Shown here: positions 27,619 through 41,285 of the stretch, piece after piece
Position numbering within the stretch: the first letter of the stretch is position 1
How the letters are laid out: every line of letters starts with the position of its first letter
DNA from: Mastigias papua
Lineage: Eukaryota > Cnidaria > Scyphozoa > Rhizostomeae > Mastigiidae
Length of the DNA: 64,000 nt
Direction of reading: 5' to 3'
NCBI GenBank assembly: GCA_964019165.1
Contig: OZ025274.1
Coordinates: 1,612,051 to 1,676,050, forward strand
The notes under the pieces: model-generated
What the model was told of the DNA's origin: nothing
The model's database searches: none
What the model saw: only the letters and a program-made list of their open reading frames with translations
Translations under genes and position numbers: made by a program

Positions 27619-29879
27619 GGCCCTTCCCCAAACACAGCTAAGATGCTGCCCCAATAACTCCAAGCATAATGTTTTGTAGCCCCCCTCCATAACGTAGAAA
27701 AACAATAAATTATAGAAAGTTTATGTACTAACTTGAGAAGCAAATGTAAATGGGATACTATTTGTTGATGGTGGCAAACTTATTTCAAGATCTAGAGAGA
27801 AAACTGTTCAGATTGAGTGATATCTACTCAGTGTTCAGAACCAGAAGATGTAAACTGTCAGAATGCACAAAAATATGTGGGGGATCATGGCCATCTTTTA
27901 GTACTAAGCCTGATTCCAGATAAGAAGTCTCTTTAGTTTGTTCAAGATGTCTTGTAAACAATCAAATGTCCTTGGCAGAAGTTAAAACACTAGAAAGAAA
28001 AGTTTTTGAGAAGGCATGAACATAAAACCAGGGAAGGCAAATGAATTATTAAAGTTAGGGGTGAATTCCCCTTCAACATTTCCATGATGAAAAGGAGAGT
28101 TGAAGCTAGTGTGTTCAGTAGCTGAGGATTTGATCATGCAAGAGGAAAAGGTCATGCAAATGAGAACAAATAAAAAAAGACTAGATGAGAACAGGGAGTG
28201 TGACCTGAGGAGCAGCTGTTTGTGGGCTATTGGCATGCTACCAGGAGAGAAAAATGAAAATGTTTAGAAGGAAATTTAACAGAGAGACTTTTCTGTCAAT
28301 ATTTCAATAGCACAGCTGGGCCCATTCAATGCAAATTGCACACAAAACAAAGAGTTGAAACTAGCTAATAATTCACACTGCTTTTCTGCTAAAAGATATC
28401 TATCAGACTCGAGCCCTGAATCAAGTGACCACAACATTGATCCATAATTGCTTTATCATTAGCTATTGTACTATATTTCCTCATTGTACATTTAAGAGTC
28501 TTTCGCAGATCTGTGGAGTAATTTCACCCTGGACAGACCATCACACCAACAGACCACCAAGAAAACATTCAAATGGAAAGGGCAGTGAGCTCTGCAGTCT
28601 AAGTTATTATCAGTTCTTGGAGCAGTATATCATGATGTACTTATCTGTATGCTTCTGGATTACTGAGAACTTTTTGATAAAATATCTAAGGGGTATAAAA
28701 CCTCCATCTGCTGAATGCACAGTTCCACAATCTTTTATATGATTTGCTGGATTCATGAGTCCTGATTCTTTTTCTTTGTTAAACATACTAGCATGATGTG
28801 ATTTCTAGCATTTATTGCATTTTTATGCTACATTTGCTGTAATCTCTGGCTGTGTGACCTCCCTTTAAGCAAATGAGCACCTTCCATATTTTTTAAGTAT
28901 ATCTTTTCTCTCTATTAGATTGATCATCTTTTTTGCACTCCTCACTACTATGGCTTTCTTCATAGCAATATGCACACAAGCTTGCTTCTCCACTTACTAG
29001 GAGAACTCTTGCTGTTGTTAGTCCTCTTTCTGACGTCACCCTTTTTTGCTAACATTGATGCTCTTATCTTCTCTGGTTACTTACTTTCAATCATTGGTGC
29101 AAATACATCTGAGTTCTGTTCTTGTTTTCCTTTCCCAATGCTTGTAGTGCTTTGTGATGAAATTCTACTTCGTCAAATGACGTTCTCACTCTCGTCGTAT
29201 CTTTATCATTGTACACTAGGCAGAACTGTAACTGAGGGGAATGCAGTTGGTCTGCACGGGCAACAGTTTGTCCTAGGAAAAGTCCCCGCAGTATTCATGT
29301 CTATTTTCAAAATAATGTAATATGGTTCTGGCTGAAACGATGATGTCACTAGTCATTAACTTCTTCATGGTCCCGCTCTTGTTTGCTGAGTTTTGATCTG
29401 ACCCCTCCTTAAAAGTAGAAAATTATAGATGACTCCCTTAATATCTTCCGTCCCACCATTAATAATGACTAGTGACTTTGTATGACTGACTCAATATGGA
29501 AACGAGAATAGGTGCGAGAATTGTATACACTGAAGTCTCTTTTGCGAGTAGGAAGCTCCTGGCCATTTATCGGATAAGTTGTTTTTGCATTTCTGCTGCT
29601 AGAGTGGCCAATTTGACGAATTTGCAATATAGTGAAGAATTTTTCCAAGGGGTAGTGCTAGAACCGAAAACTTAATTTGCTGACGGGTCCAGAATAGCTT
29701 AGTTGCCAACAAAAAATGGAAATGAATTGCCAATAAAATTTTGCTCTTCTCGATTTTGACCCAAATGACCACTCTGTGTTTTCATTGCAAAATCGAGGGA
29801 GTATCGTTAATGGCTTTATGCTGACACGTGTGATTTTGAGTAATAAAACTGTTGCATTTAGATAGCAATGTCAGCCGTA
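27619..29879. other. Non-coding DNA, no gene recognised
   Basis: AT-rich sequence with scattered short open frames of no family resemblance. A reversed fragment of the tandem-repeat unit end (ATATCTTCCGTCCCACC) occurs near 29440. Confidence 0.45.
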
Positions 29880-30130
29880 GGTGGACAGTAGTAGATAAGA
29901 TTAGGTGTTTAGGGGCCAAACCCCCAGGAAATTGTTTAGAAAAGTGTCCTTTCGATTTTCGGGAAACACCCTTTGTGGGTACATAGATATGCCCACTCTA
30001 GATAGAAAACTGGAAATGATTTAATTGATATGAGTGTGAAAATTTAACTTAGATTTTGTAATATTTTTGGATGAGCATGGAGTTATAATTCTATGAGTTT
30101 CACAGCAGAGCGCTTCTCAGAGAAATAGAT
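29880..30130. mobile_element. Degraded relative of hAT-like copy C
   Basis: Shares the order of motifs with the interior of 26927-27520: GGGGCCAAACCCCC, a GGGAAAC-CCCT block, ATATGCCC, then TAGAAAACTGGAAATGAT (copy C: TAGAAAACGGCAGATAAAAT). The ends are not defined. Confidence 0.4.
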
Positions 30131-31739
30131 AGAAAACCAATTCATTGCTTATAAGTATTTGATGTCAACTGTTGCTTTAGATATGAATATGAATATGAAC
30201 ATGATGTGATGACTTTCAAATCATTTGTATGGCAACAAATTGTGGAATAACGTAAATAATGACATTATTGCGTCTGTCAGGGTACCAAGTATCGACAAAT
30301 TTTTTGCATTATTCTACCGACGGGTATCATAATATGTACTTGCACGCATAGTGTTCTTCCGTGCAAATGGAAAAAGTGCAGTAGAGATCTGATAATTAAA
30401 AAGTAGCTACTTGGTTGTCCCTTGCTTAGTATCTAATTACGGTCCACCAATGTCACGAAATTTATTGGTACGAAGTGGATTTTTCTACTTTGCGTGACAG
30501 CAGAAAGGCATCGGATTATCAGTATGTTTGTAATATTTTTCCTAGAAACCAAACTGTATAAAAGTGGCATAGAACCCAATTGAGGTCACAATAGCTGGTG
30601 CCGAGTTTCATCCATCCATGCACACTAACGTGTGTAGCTGCGCTAGTGATCTTTATTGGTGCTTCACACAACACTATGATTCCGATTGCCTATTTTGCAA
30701 GTGGTTCCCAAACAACATCGTCCAACTTTCCTTACTGCAGAGATCGAGGAAACTTTGGTGAGCACTTATTCTTCTTTCGGGAAGTTTTACATGTATAATG
30801 TAGACTACTCTTGCTGTGAAATGTTATATAGGATATCCCAGAAAATATTGCTAGTGTCCATTTTGAGAACGTTAGCAAATCATTAATAATTATTTAAAAT
30901 ACTCTGTCACGTCACATATAACTTATCTTATATAAAAGTTGTTTATAAGAAAGTAATACTCGTCTACTAAAAAAAGTTAAGAAAGTTCATTAATGGGTTT
31001 TTGAGACCTAGGAAAGTCGATAAGCTCTTATACCTTTAATTTCAAATCATGCAGGAAAGATCATCATCTCCTTTATTTCATTTGTATAACTTTCCTGTCA
31101 TAATCTAAGCATTCAAGTATCTCAGTAGCGTCTAACTTTCTGTTTAACACTGTAGAGTTAAGCAAGCTCAACTGTTCTTGCTAAGATAGTCCGAAGAAAG
31201 TTTCAGCACTGAATTCATGAAAAGACTAAGAAAATTTCAGCACTGAATTCATGAAAAGACTAAGAAAGTTTCAGTACTTGGCTAAAATAAATTTTCTTAT
31301 AAAGAGGTGTTCTGTTCACAGTCTATTTTATAAGTTATAATGGATCGCCTTTTCGACAATGCCCAAAATCTTCTCATCCTACGACCCCAGATGTGTTCCA
31401 ATTCTGACTGCAAAAGAATGAGTGAGTATCAAGAACCAAGTAAGCAGCTCTGTGAGAAGAATTTCTCTCATTATATCGTAAATGATCTGTTCCTAGCATT
31501 TCTATAGCATCCAGGAATCACACCCAACTTAAAGCTGAAGAACTCACGTTTGATAAATTTCACAATCCCGGCAGAGATATATTTCATATTTCATATAATC
31601 CATGATACTCCTTCAGTCATACACTGAAACAAATAAAGGTAGTTACATGCAAAACAAAAATAAAAACTAAACAACAAACTTTAAGCTGTTCTACCAGGAG
31701 GTCATCCTAGGGATCTCTTACTTCTGTGTTGATTTTAAT
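30131..31739. other. Non-coding DNA with a short tandem duplication
   Basis: No gene seen. Between about 31190 and 31270 a stretch of about 35 bases (AAGTTTCAGCACTGAATTCA...) is repeated in tandem. The sequence TTTTCTTATAAAGAGGTGTT near 31295 resembles the ends of the inverted element at 43515-43862. Confidence 0.4.
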
Positions 31740-31845
31740 TTATTGATCCAAGAAGAATGTTTTCATTTTGTGCTTAAAAAGGCGAGTAGATTCCATATTT
31801 CTTATGTCGTTTGGGATATCATTCCAGACCTTGCACCGGGCTGGA
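31740..31845 (-). pseudogene. LINE reverse transcriptase C-terminal scrap
   Basis: The minus strand reads KVWNDIPNDIRNMEST and then RLFKHKMKTFFLDQ before a stop at 31740. The pattern W-N-x-I/L-P-x-x-I-R...F-K-x-x-(L/M)-K is the usual C-terminus of non-LTR retrotransposon polymerases. The upstream part is missing (5' truncation is normal for LINEs). Confidence 0.65.
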
Positions 31846-34327
31846 TACCCCGTTAAGGATTGTATATGAATGCATGTGAAATATGAATGTTATTTCTATA
31901 AATGATTCACAAAAGTGAATGAAAGAAAACCGAGGAAAGTTATGAAGGAATGCTTATGAGTTATTTAATGAGTAAGACCACAGAAATACCTTGAGTTGGA
32001 AACTAGGTGAGGTATGTAATGGGAATCCTCTAACTAAAAAGCTCTATTCACATGCTCATTCGCCTCTCTGGCTCGCTTGTTGATAGATGAGGTAGCAAGT
32101 TATTTCTGCAGTTATACTTTGAGTTGTCATTGCTTAGGTAAAATATAGTTAAGTCTAAAAATCTCAAGAAAGTAATAAAAGGCTTAGTATTGATAGTTTA
32201 GAAGCTTATCTTTTAAGAGTATTTTTAGAAGTCTAGTGTTAAATGCAATAAAGCAATAATGAAAGCTGAAAAGAACATAGAAAAATATAGAGAATAAGTA
32301 TTGGTTAATTGACATTTGAGTTATAAAGTCCAGACCCAAAAATTAAGCGTTATATGATAAGTATATTTTAGGCCTTTTCGGAACCATACCCCGTATCGCC
32401 AACGCCTCCTCCATTAAGTGTTTTGATTTGGTTCAGATTTTCCTGTTTCAGAACGCTGCCCTAGTATTCTGATAACATTGAATGCACTGACGTCAGTAAT
32501 CAGCAAGGTAGAAATACCAGTTCTTTTATTTGTTTTACATCTGTAAACCGATTGCCTATAACCTGCTGCTAATCTCGTTATTAGCGTGATGAGAGAGTTT
32601 CTGTACCCATTGTGGTATTTTTGATCTTAAATCTTTATTGTGTTAAAGAGTCAGAAATAGACATTCTTGGCGTTTTTGACTAAGATCCAACCAGCCTATG
32701 AGCACACCCACACCTTATGGTTATGAATGAGGTGCATCTGTAAACAGTTTACGATCTAGAATTAATTCTTTCCTTCATGCAACTGACGAATCGAGTCTAT
32801 TTATGATTTTTAGGGAAAACTCAGACACGTTTCATATTTTTAAGCATCTTACCATTTTAAAAATTGAGTTCGCAAAGTTTCTTTAAACAGTCTGTTTACA
32901 TCTAACAAAGCACGGAGACTCGCAGTGCAGAAAATAGATTCCACGACGACTTCCCTGTCAATTTTATTTTATTTCATAGAACACAGACACACGGCAATTA
33001 ATGTCAATAGAACCGAATGGAGAAAGAAAGTTAAAATAGGATGCATCCTTTCATGCGAATCACTAAACTGTAGTATGCAAAAACAGATGACATTTGATAA
33101 CTCAACTGCCTGAGAACCTGGACATTCACTACCTGAAACGAATTTTCAATTCCATTCGTCCGTTAAGACACGATCTCTCTGTCAACTCTAACCAACAACC
33201 CAGAACAGCTTGTCAAAAAAGTGGGGACGTGACAACTCCCCATACGCCCAACTTCGGCACGCCTCTGATCACCTTCGCTATACAGTAATGCAATTGAAAA
33301 ATGGCAAGTTTCCTGGTAGCAGAAAATCATACTATTAAGTGTCGAGATGTGGTTAATTAATGGAGATATATATTGGCAGGCAGCTATGACGTTACAATAG
33401 CATCCTCCTTGATTAAACCGCACTTTCTAGGCATATCTATGGTCATAACGTAGGACTGTATCGACCCACTAGTCGTGGGTGTAAATGGCCTCATGTTCAT
33501 TTCAACTCATATGCAGTTACCTTATGAGAATTGGATTGTTTGGAATAGTCAATTGATGCTCAGAAGAATCTGAGTGCAGTACGAACTTCCGCTAACTTTG
33601 CCAACTCATTATCAAAACCAACTCGTTTTCGTTGTCATTTAGGTAACGAAATGACTAGTTGCATATCATTATACAAAAATAGCTATGTTTCAAGGAATTA
33701 GTTATTGCTACCATAGCTAAGTAGTGTTAAAAAACAATTCGTAAGAAAATTGTAACTGTGCGTCGGGCAAGACCAGTTCGATCACCTGAATTGATCTAAA
33801 ACAAGCGATAGCAATATGTATGTTTCAAGTGATAGTAGACCCAGGCCACCTTTTCCTATCTGCGGCATAAATTAGCAAAGGTTCGTCTTCACACTCAGAG
33901 TCTCAGAGTCTTCTGAGTGGCTGTTCCAAAACAATACCATTCATACTCGCTTTCCATGATTGGTGCATTTCAGTCTGCCGCTGAGTATAGCGACCGAAAG
34001 GTGAGGTCATTTTCCGACGTTTCATACTGTGATGAGCGTCGGACGAAAGAAAGACTTTATTCATATCCTTATAGTAACAGTCAAAAACTTTATTATTATT
34101 ATTACATTATCAATTTATTTACAGTAGGCAAGCATACAATAGCCACAGCAAAAGCTAATTTACGTCGAGTATCTAACAAAGTAAAGAGACATTAAATAAA
34201 AATGCCAAAATACAAAATAATTAGCTAGAGGTGCACGTACAGATATATGCAATGTTTACAATGTCTAAGTATCCTCCACGTTTTATAGCATAATGCATAT
34301 CCAGGAACCCAACCTGAGCTACGAAAA
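31846..34327. other. Non-coding DNA, no gene recognised
   Basis: No supported exons. Near 34080-34170 a (TTA)n run followed by TTTATTTACAGTAGGC resembles sequences near 50540 and 57905, probably the tail of a dispersed repeat. Confidence 0.4.
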
Positions 34328-34555
34328 GTCGGCATATTCTGCAGCTACATCTCATCTCCTCTCCTTTCCTCTCCTCTCCTCTCCTCTCCTCTCCTCTCCT
34401 CTCCTCTCCTCTCCTCTCCTCTCCTCTCCTCTCCTCTCCTCTCCTCTCCTCTCCTCTCCTCTCCTCTCCTCTCCTCTCCTCTCCTCTCCTCTCCTCTCCA
34501 TGCCCGGCAATTAGGACATGGAGAGGAGAGGAATGTAGCAGCAGAATTTGCCGAC
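34328..34555. repeat. (CTCCT)n array flanked by 23-bp inverted repeats
   Basis: About 150 bases of CTCCT pentamers (about 34355-34499). The left flank GTCGGCATATTCTGCAGCTA (34328 on) and the right flank ending at 34555 are inverted copies (right, minus strand: GTCGGCAAATTCTGCTGCTA). A short GAGAGGAGAG stretch just before the right arm also complements the array. The whole unit could fold as one long hairpin. Confidence 0.85.
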
Positions 34556-35444
34556 GTAAATACAATGAAGAATGTGGACGCAAAGAAAAGGACAATATGT
34601 TAGCAAATTGAGGCCTTTGGAACCTAAGTTATATTCAGAGTGTCACTTTACAATTCGCAAGTGACACCCTGATGAGAATGTAGGCTCGATAGGCCTCAGT
34701 GTACCAACAATCTGGTTTTACTTTTGTGTACGCCTTTTCATAGAACTTAAGTATATACATATACATACGTTCGTAGAAAATGGGGATTCGAGACCAAGTG
34801 ATATAAATAACTTCTTAATAGATTCTTGGCGCCAAAATACTAAAACAATTTATTGTAAATGGACTATGGTTGCTTGTTTGATATATATACAAAGTCATCT
34901 CTGTATTTAGCCTCTTTCTTAATGATCCTTAAATGATGGTACTATGTATGTGTAAATAATTAGTATCCATCTACAGTTGCGTGTGAAGTGGGAATTAGTA
35001 GACTAGGCTTTTGCGTTGTTTGGCATACAGAGTATCGTCCAGTGTTCAGTATCATGATTTGTATAATCTTTTACTGCTTTTGGTTCAATGTCATCTGATT
35101 GTATTTTTGTTAGTGGGTATTTTTTGTTTACTTTCTTTCTGGGGAGCATTTTAGCGTGTTGGCCACATTGGACTTACAAGAGCACATAGATTTGTCCGTT
35201 GTGGAATTGAGTTGAGATTTCAAAGCTTTAAGTGAATTTGCTGGGTATCTATTGAGTTTCAAGCGTGCTTGGAATTGGGCTAGGAATCTAGGAATGAGTT
35301 GCGGAATCAACAGCCTAGATTCTTTAGCCTGTTGCTTACATCTACTAAATCAACAACCTTGTACTCTACAATGATCGACTGGATTATTGGACATTGCTGG
35401 TGATTTCCCACTTTTTTTATGCTGCAGACGTAGGTTTTTAAGTA

Positions 35445-35679
35445 GGGTCTGCAGGGGTAAGATGGGTAAACTGGGGTAAAGTGGGTAAATGACCATTTTG
35501 CAAATTAATAAATTGTTGTCTCTCTTCAACGCCTAATTTACGCGATTTCTTATAGAGTGGTATTGTACCAAGTTAAAAAAATGGCACTTTGCTCTTTCAA
35601 GGTCATAAGTCAGTAATAATGGTGCAAATATTCACTTACCCACTTTACCCCGGGTTACCCTTCTTACCCCAGCAGACCC
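35445..35679. mobile_element. MITE with TA target duplication (Tc1/mariner-like)
   Basis: Inverted ends of about 45 bases: GGGTCTGCAGGGGTAAGATG at the left and, on the minus strand, GGGTCTGCTGGGGTAAGAAG at the right. TA flanks both ends (35443-35444 and 35680-35681). GGGGTAA is repeated inside each end. 235 bases, no coding capacity. Assignment to Tc1/mariner rests on the TA duplication only. Confidence 0.82.
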
Positions 35680-35681
35680 TA

Positions 35682-38550
35682 TCCCATTTAGCCTGTCTGT
35701 GTAACATTAATGTCACCTAATACGTGAGTCAGCAGAACGAGCAAATAGACATATGTCTTTGAGTGACTAGTGTCCCATAACCGATATTGCCCCGTAGGGA
35801 CAATCGAATGTGTCCAGAGTTGTATAATTTCTATTCGATGTTTAATGCATATCTTTAATTAAGAGAGAGAGTCAAGCAAGAGAGTTAGATGTCATGAGCT
35901 AGATATGGTTGTTTTCTGTCGGATACACCAAGTTTCCATATGGAGGTGTTAGCAAAGTATAAGCATCCCCGTCTATGACCACAAAGAAGATGAATTTACC
36001 AACAGTCTCATTTTAAAGAACACGTGGCACTTCACTGTCATCACGGTATGTCTTTCATTTATATCATACCACTGGCCCATTAGGTTCCGACGGGTGTCCG
36101 GGACAGGACCAGTGCTGAAGCCGATATTTTGCAATAGTAAAGATGCGGACACGTTCTGTTATACCACACAATGCATAGTGTCATATGATGCTTTCCATGC
36201 ATCCCTCAATTTTACAGACACAGTGCCTTGGGGAAATGCATTTGTTTTCCCCCTCTATTTTCATTTTGATATAGGCTTCTCCTGAATCCTCCTGACCACT
36301 TTACGATTCAGTCAAATTTTAATCTGGAAGATGTCTTTTTATCCATTCTAGAGGGGGTAAAATATGAACAAGTTTCTCCCGCGTCGAACCTAATCATAGT
36401 GGACCCTTCTATGTCACTAAAAAAAGTTATCAGCCCCCCTTGGTATAATATCATGGTGTCAAAGCTGTCCTACTGACAGCATAGAAAAAGTTGTCGCAAG
36501 CCTTCATTTTTCAAATATTATACTGTTCTACTCTCCATTTGCTTTGGAATATTTAGAAGTTGTTGTTAATCTGAGCATAGAGCAGATTTGTGTGTGTGTT
36601 GCAGTCAATGTTCAAACCAGCTCAGTCAGTGTTCGGTGTTACGATTTGACATCCATTCTGCGGCTTTTTTCAACTCTACGATGTCAAGGCAACATTTAAA
36701 AGGCACATTTACTTCCGATCAGGCAAGTCTGTTGAAGGAACTCATCAAACATCCCGGCATGCAGTTCTTTTTCTTAATCGGTTCCTGGAAGCAAATCTGC
36801 TGCACACGTCATAGGAAGAATATCACATTTCACTATCCTTTGGAAAATACCCTTGCTTCATCTTTCCGTAGAAGTGGTTAATTGAAATTTGAACGCATCT
36901 ATTTCCTTCCTTATCAACAGCTTTGGTTTGCTTTAGATAGGATATTGTCTGACATGTACCTGACACATTATTGTTGAACCAGACCGCCAGATAAAGTAGA
37001 TGAACAGAAAACTAATTAAACTACATAAATAGAATACCTTCCACGAAAAGGAACTTTATGATATATTTCACTTCCCGCTATAAAATGACTTCCATCCTAA
37101 TGAGAATGTAACCTTACAAATATCTTTTGGAGAATTCTCTACGCGTCTTTTTAGCTCATCAATTAACTACACTCTTCTTTTGATAAGAGTGCACTTTATG
37201 AGAACACCGAGGATCGATTTGCCTTAAAAATAACAATACTGCTAGACCATGCTTAGTGTCTGACGAGAATTTTCACCAGAACTGAATTACTTATATTCGT
37301 TTGGCACGCAGTATTCGTTGCTTTATTTTCAAAAATGGCCCAAACTAATATCCTTCAAAATTCTATGTAGTTTCTCAAAAATTTACAAGAAATCAGTCTT
37401 TAAAAAAAACTAGCTTACCGGTACTTGAGCTTAAAATTGTAAAAAAACCATGAGCACCAAGTCTCGGCCAAAAGTATCCAATTCTTATTAAAAAGAGTAT
37501 GAATTACAACCATGCTAATAATCTTCGCCATAATTTTGTTCTTAAACCTAGACCTGGGAAGTTAGGTAAATTTTTGCTACATGATTTCTAATTGGCTCGT
37601 AAGATTTTCAAGATAGGCAAAGCCGTCAAGATGGGATGGGGCAGGGGGCTGATCGCTGTTTGCAGACTTGACCACAGGCACACATGTGAAAGGCTTTGAA
37701 TTTACTTTTCAGCAATTCCCAGTAATCTAAGGCGGATGAAGTATGCAGAAGAAGGTAATGGAGACCTGGAGTGGGAAGGTACTTATGCCACACGTTAAAT
37801 TTTAGGATTTGTGAAGCATGTGCTCCGATGCTACGGGCACCTAGAAATCAGGTGCATGTATCACATTATCACATGAGCGCGTAACTAAGAGGTGACTCAT
37901 GACTGTCTTGAGTGGGAAAATTGCCAACATTTTCTGCCGTAGTGGGACTACACATATACTTCATCGACATAATATTCGCCTAGTAATGGCCACACTAGAG
38001 TCCATACCCCTCATTGTTAAATACATCCGTACCAGAGACATTAAATAAAAAAAGTTTGTAAGATTCTATTGGCGTCTTATAGTATGATATAAAAAGATAG
38101 AGCAGCATTGGTGTAATATTACATAGAACCAGAACAGAACAATATGATATAACATGAAATAATAAAATATAGTGTAGTAAACTATATAAGAGTGCGCTAA
38201 AATGGACTGTTACACATGTAGCAGCATATTCAGTTTGGTAGTAACCTACAAACTCTAGTGTAAGTCTTGGGAGAAATAAATACTTAAAAGTTAGTCCCCC
38301 ATTTACTCAAGTTGGTATGGTGCTATTGTCAGCTTGTAGAAGCATTGATAATGTGAAGGAATCAGTCCTCAATCTTCTCTGATCGGATTGTGCCAACATC
38401 GCCATCAGAGCATGGTACTCTTCTAACTTTACAGAAAGCAATAGTCATATTTACAAGGTCATGTGCCTTGACATCACCATATTGATGGAAATCCACTCGA
38501 TCTCTTACACAGCTATTTCACATAATAACTCCCGTTGTCGAGAAGCTGTA
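35682..38550. other. Non-coding DNA, no gene recognised
   Basis: Two cysteine-containing open stretches (36094-36285 and 36588-36881) could in principle be exons, but neither shows a domain nor pairs with the other in phase. I did not annotate them as coding. Confidence 0.4.
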
Positions 38551-39656
38551 TTTTTATGATTTTTATGACGTTATTTTCCACATACTTGTAGTTGCTAAGA
38601 GAGCACGTACGGGAGAAGCTGAGATGCAACAGCTGCTGCATGAAAGCCCCCCGAAAAGCGTTTTCCAAATGACTCATTTTACAACATCTGTTACTTGGAA
38701 ACATTTTCGACAATGTAATAATATGTACGGGCAACTCTCTGACTTCCTACTATGCGTTTCTACTGTACGGGTACAACACCATTATTATATTTAACAGTAA
38801 CTTACTGTCATTCTTTGGTCTTTAGGAAATGCTTGACATGTTGATTGACAATATTGTAAGATATGTGTACTTGGAACCTAACAAGACATATTAGCTCTAT
38901 ATATTTCCAATATATTATATATATTTCCACTATATATTTCCATTATATTTCCAATTCCTAAATATTGCGCTTAGTTTTTAGGGTTCACGGAGCTGAAGTA
39001 GTCTGACACCCCCTACCCCAACAAATTCATAACAGCTTGGTACAAAAATGCTGCATACCCACCCTCCATATCAACTGTTACGTACTTTTTGATAACCCCT
39101 AGAGCCATACAGGTAGCCTTGTCAATTGTTCGGTAAAACCCATTTTGATTATGGGGATGTTACAGCCCTATACCCTACCTGTAGTTTCACACCTGTTTAT
39201 GGCTGTAGACTGAGCAAGCATATTTACATTAAATGAAGATGTAGTTGACTCGTAGATTTCTTGAATATTTCATTTGTTTTTTTTTTGTATCACTCTTCTA
39301 AAGGAATTGGAAGAGCTAATATGTCTTGTTAGGTTCCAAGTACACATCTCTTACAATATTGTCAATTCTACACGTCTAGCATTTCCTAAAGACCAAAGAA
39401 TGACAGTAAGTTACTGTTAAATATAATAATGGTGTTGTACCCGTATAGTAGAAACGTATAGTAGGAAGTCAGAGGTTTGCCCGTACATATTATTACATTG
39501 TTGAAAATGTTTCCAAGTAACAGATGTTGTAAGTTGAGCCATTTGGAAATCGCTTTTCAGAGTGCTTTCCTGCAGCAGCTGTTGCATCCCAGCTTCTCCC
39601 GTACGTGCTCTCTTAGCAACTACAAGTATGTGGAAAATAACGTCATAAAAATTATA
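38551..39656. mobile_element. Foldback element: two ~340-bp inverted arms around a ~420-bp loop
   Basis: The arm at 38551-38893 is the reverse complement of 39313-39656 with scattered substitutions and few gaps. Shared landmarks include GGAAAATAACGTCATAAAAA, CCCGTACATATTATTACATT and GTTAGGTTCCAAGTACACAT. Each arm keeps an open frame of about 55 codons beginning MPVHIITL and containing SFSRTCSLSNYKYVENNVIK. The loop (38894-39312) is AT-rich and non-coding. No flanking target duplication identified. Confidence 0.8.
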
Positions 39657-39785
39657 ACGAACTATTATAGCTAGGATGAGTTGGTGCTATTGAGGTGGAC
39701 ATGATTAAAGAGACAAAGAGGGCAAACTGATCTTGTATTTTAGACTTTTAGACTCTTGTCATAGAATTTAAACAGAATTGAATGT

Positions 39786-39855
39786 TGTGTATGTTACGGG
39801 GTCCCGCAGATGTATGTTACGGGGTCCCGCAGATGTGTGTTACGGGGTCCCGCAG
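39786..39855. repeat. Three tandem 23-bp units
   Basis: ATGTATGTTACGGGGTCCCG followed by CAG, three times with single-base differences. Each unit contains the palindrome CGGGGTCCCG-like core. Confidence 0.85.
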
Positions 39856-41285
39856 AACAGAGACACAATAATAGCACACAACTATTAATGTGTTCCTAAT
39901 CTGATTACTCTGATCTACTGTCTCTTTTTATGTTCAAGGGTATATATTGTAGAGTCACATACCCATATATATTTATACAGTCTTGTGCAAATTAATGTGA
40001 ACAGGAATCATAAAAAATGCACAAGGAAAACGATTTTAAAGAAGCTTTTGCATTTATATCTTGCCATTGCTTCATTTCGAATTTTTTGTTTTCACCAAAA
40101 GATTTCTGTTTAATTAACTGAAAGTTTATTTCAATTTTTATAGTTTTTCATCCTATTTGACCATGTTCACATTAATACGCACAAGACTGTTTATATATAC
40201 ATATATGGGGCAATGTTTTGCACGAAATCAATTAATACCCTCCTTCCCATTTGGAGGCGTTGCGTATATGGTCAATGATCCCTTGTATGTGTATGGTATG
40301 GTAGAGCATTCTCGCTTCGGTATCGTTTTTGTAGTTTTAGGAAAAATACAATTTGAGTGACCACACAGAAAATGAGGAGGGCAACTTTGTGTAGAGGATA
40401 AAGTAAAAGAAGGCAAGGCACAGGGGAGAACTGGCCCCCCTGGTATCCTCAGCAACTTATTTGATGCCATGTTGAATCTGAGGGCATATACATTTAATAA
40501 TACATATTGAAAGGAATTATATATACGGAAGATCTTCAGCGCAGAGTGTCATACCCTTAATGTCCTACTCAAGGCGTTTTGGCGCAAAGAAACGCGCAAT
40601 TCATGCTTGTGGTACAGACAATATTGCGGAAGGAAATTCTTCAGCGCAAACTGAACGTCAGATTGACCACGGTTATTTGATGGTTAAAGAAAATGGATGA
40701 ACACATCCAATAAGTTCCCGTTTCATAAAGTAGCTTCCCTAGAAAACAGCCGTCAGTCCGCCTGGCAGGAAGAGCATTTTTTTTGGTGTTGGTTTCAATG
40801 GTAATAGGGTGGATGGGGTGAGAACTCTGGGCCGATAGTAAAAGAAAGCAAACTCTTTTTTACAAATCGAGCTTCAAATTTAAAGTTGCAGGAAAGTTGC
40901 ACTTTGGAAATGAATGTAAAAGCATTTTTCTATTAAGCAAGTTATGTTTTTCACATTGAAAAAGAAAGTTGCGTTTTTGAAATTAAAAAATTATGTTTTT
41001 TAATAAGAACAATAAGCCACCATCGTCGTGTTCTTTTCTTTTCCAGTAATTAAAAATGCCCACCAAAAACTAACAACATATGAAAACAAATAAGAAAATG
41101 AAATATGAAAGAGAAGCCGGAGAACCGTTCACTATTTTCTACAGTTCAAAACAGGCAATTTTAGCGTGACGTAATTACTGAATAGTCCCTTGAGCCTGGC
41201 TTTTATATAACTTTTATAAGCCTTCTTTTATTTAAAGAAAAAATATGTACCCTATAAGTGTCTGTCCTGAAGAAGTGTCCTATTG
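39856..41285. other. Non-coding DNA, no gene recognised
   Basis: AT-rich, with A- and T-runs near 40860-41010. No exon-like stretches supported by splice signals and family resemblance. Confidence 0.4.

Noticed and set aside
28970..29320. 116-codon hydrophobic frame, possible membrane protein
   Set aside because: Composition-driven, no family resemblance, no start context or splice partners.
36094..36285. 63-codon frame with cysteines, possible secreted-protein exon
   Set aside because: Could not identify a domain or in-phase neighbour.
36588..36881. 97-codon frame with cysteines
   Set aside because: No domain, and no joining to 36094-36285 in phase with good splice signals.
39786..39855. 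CRISPR-like repeat array
   Set aside because: Units are directly adjacent without spacers and the DNA is eukaryotic.
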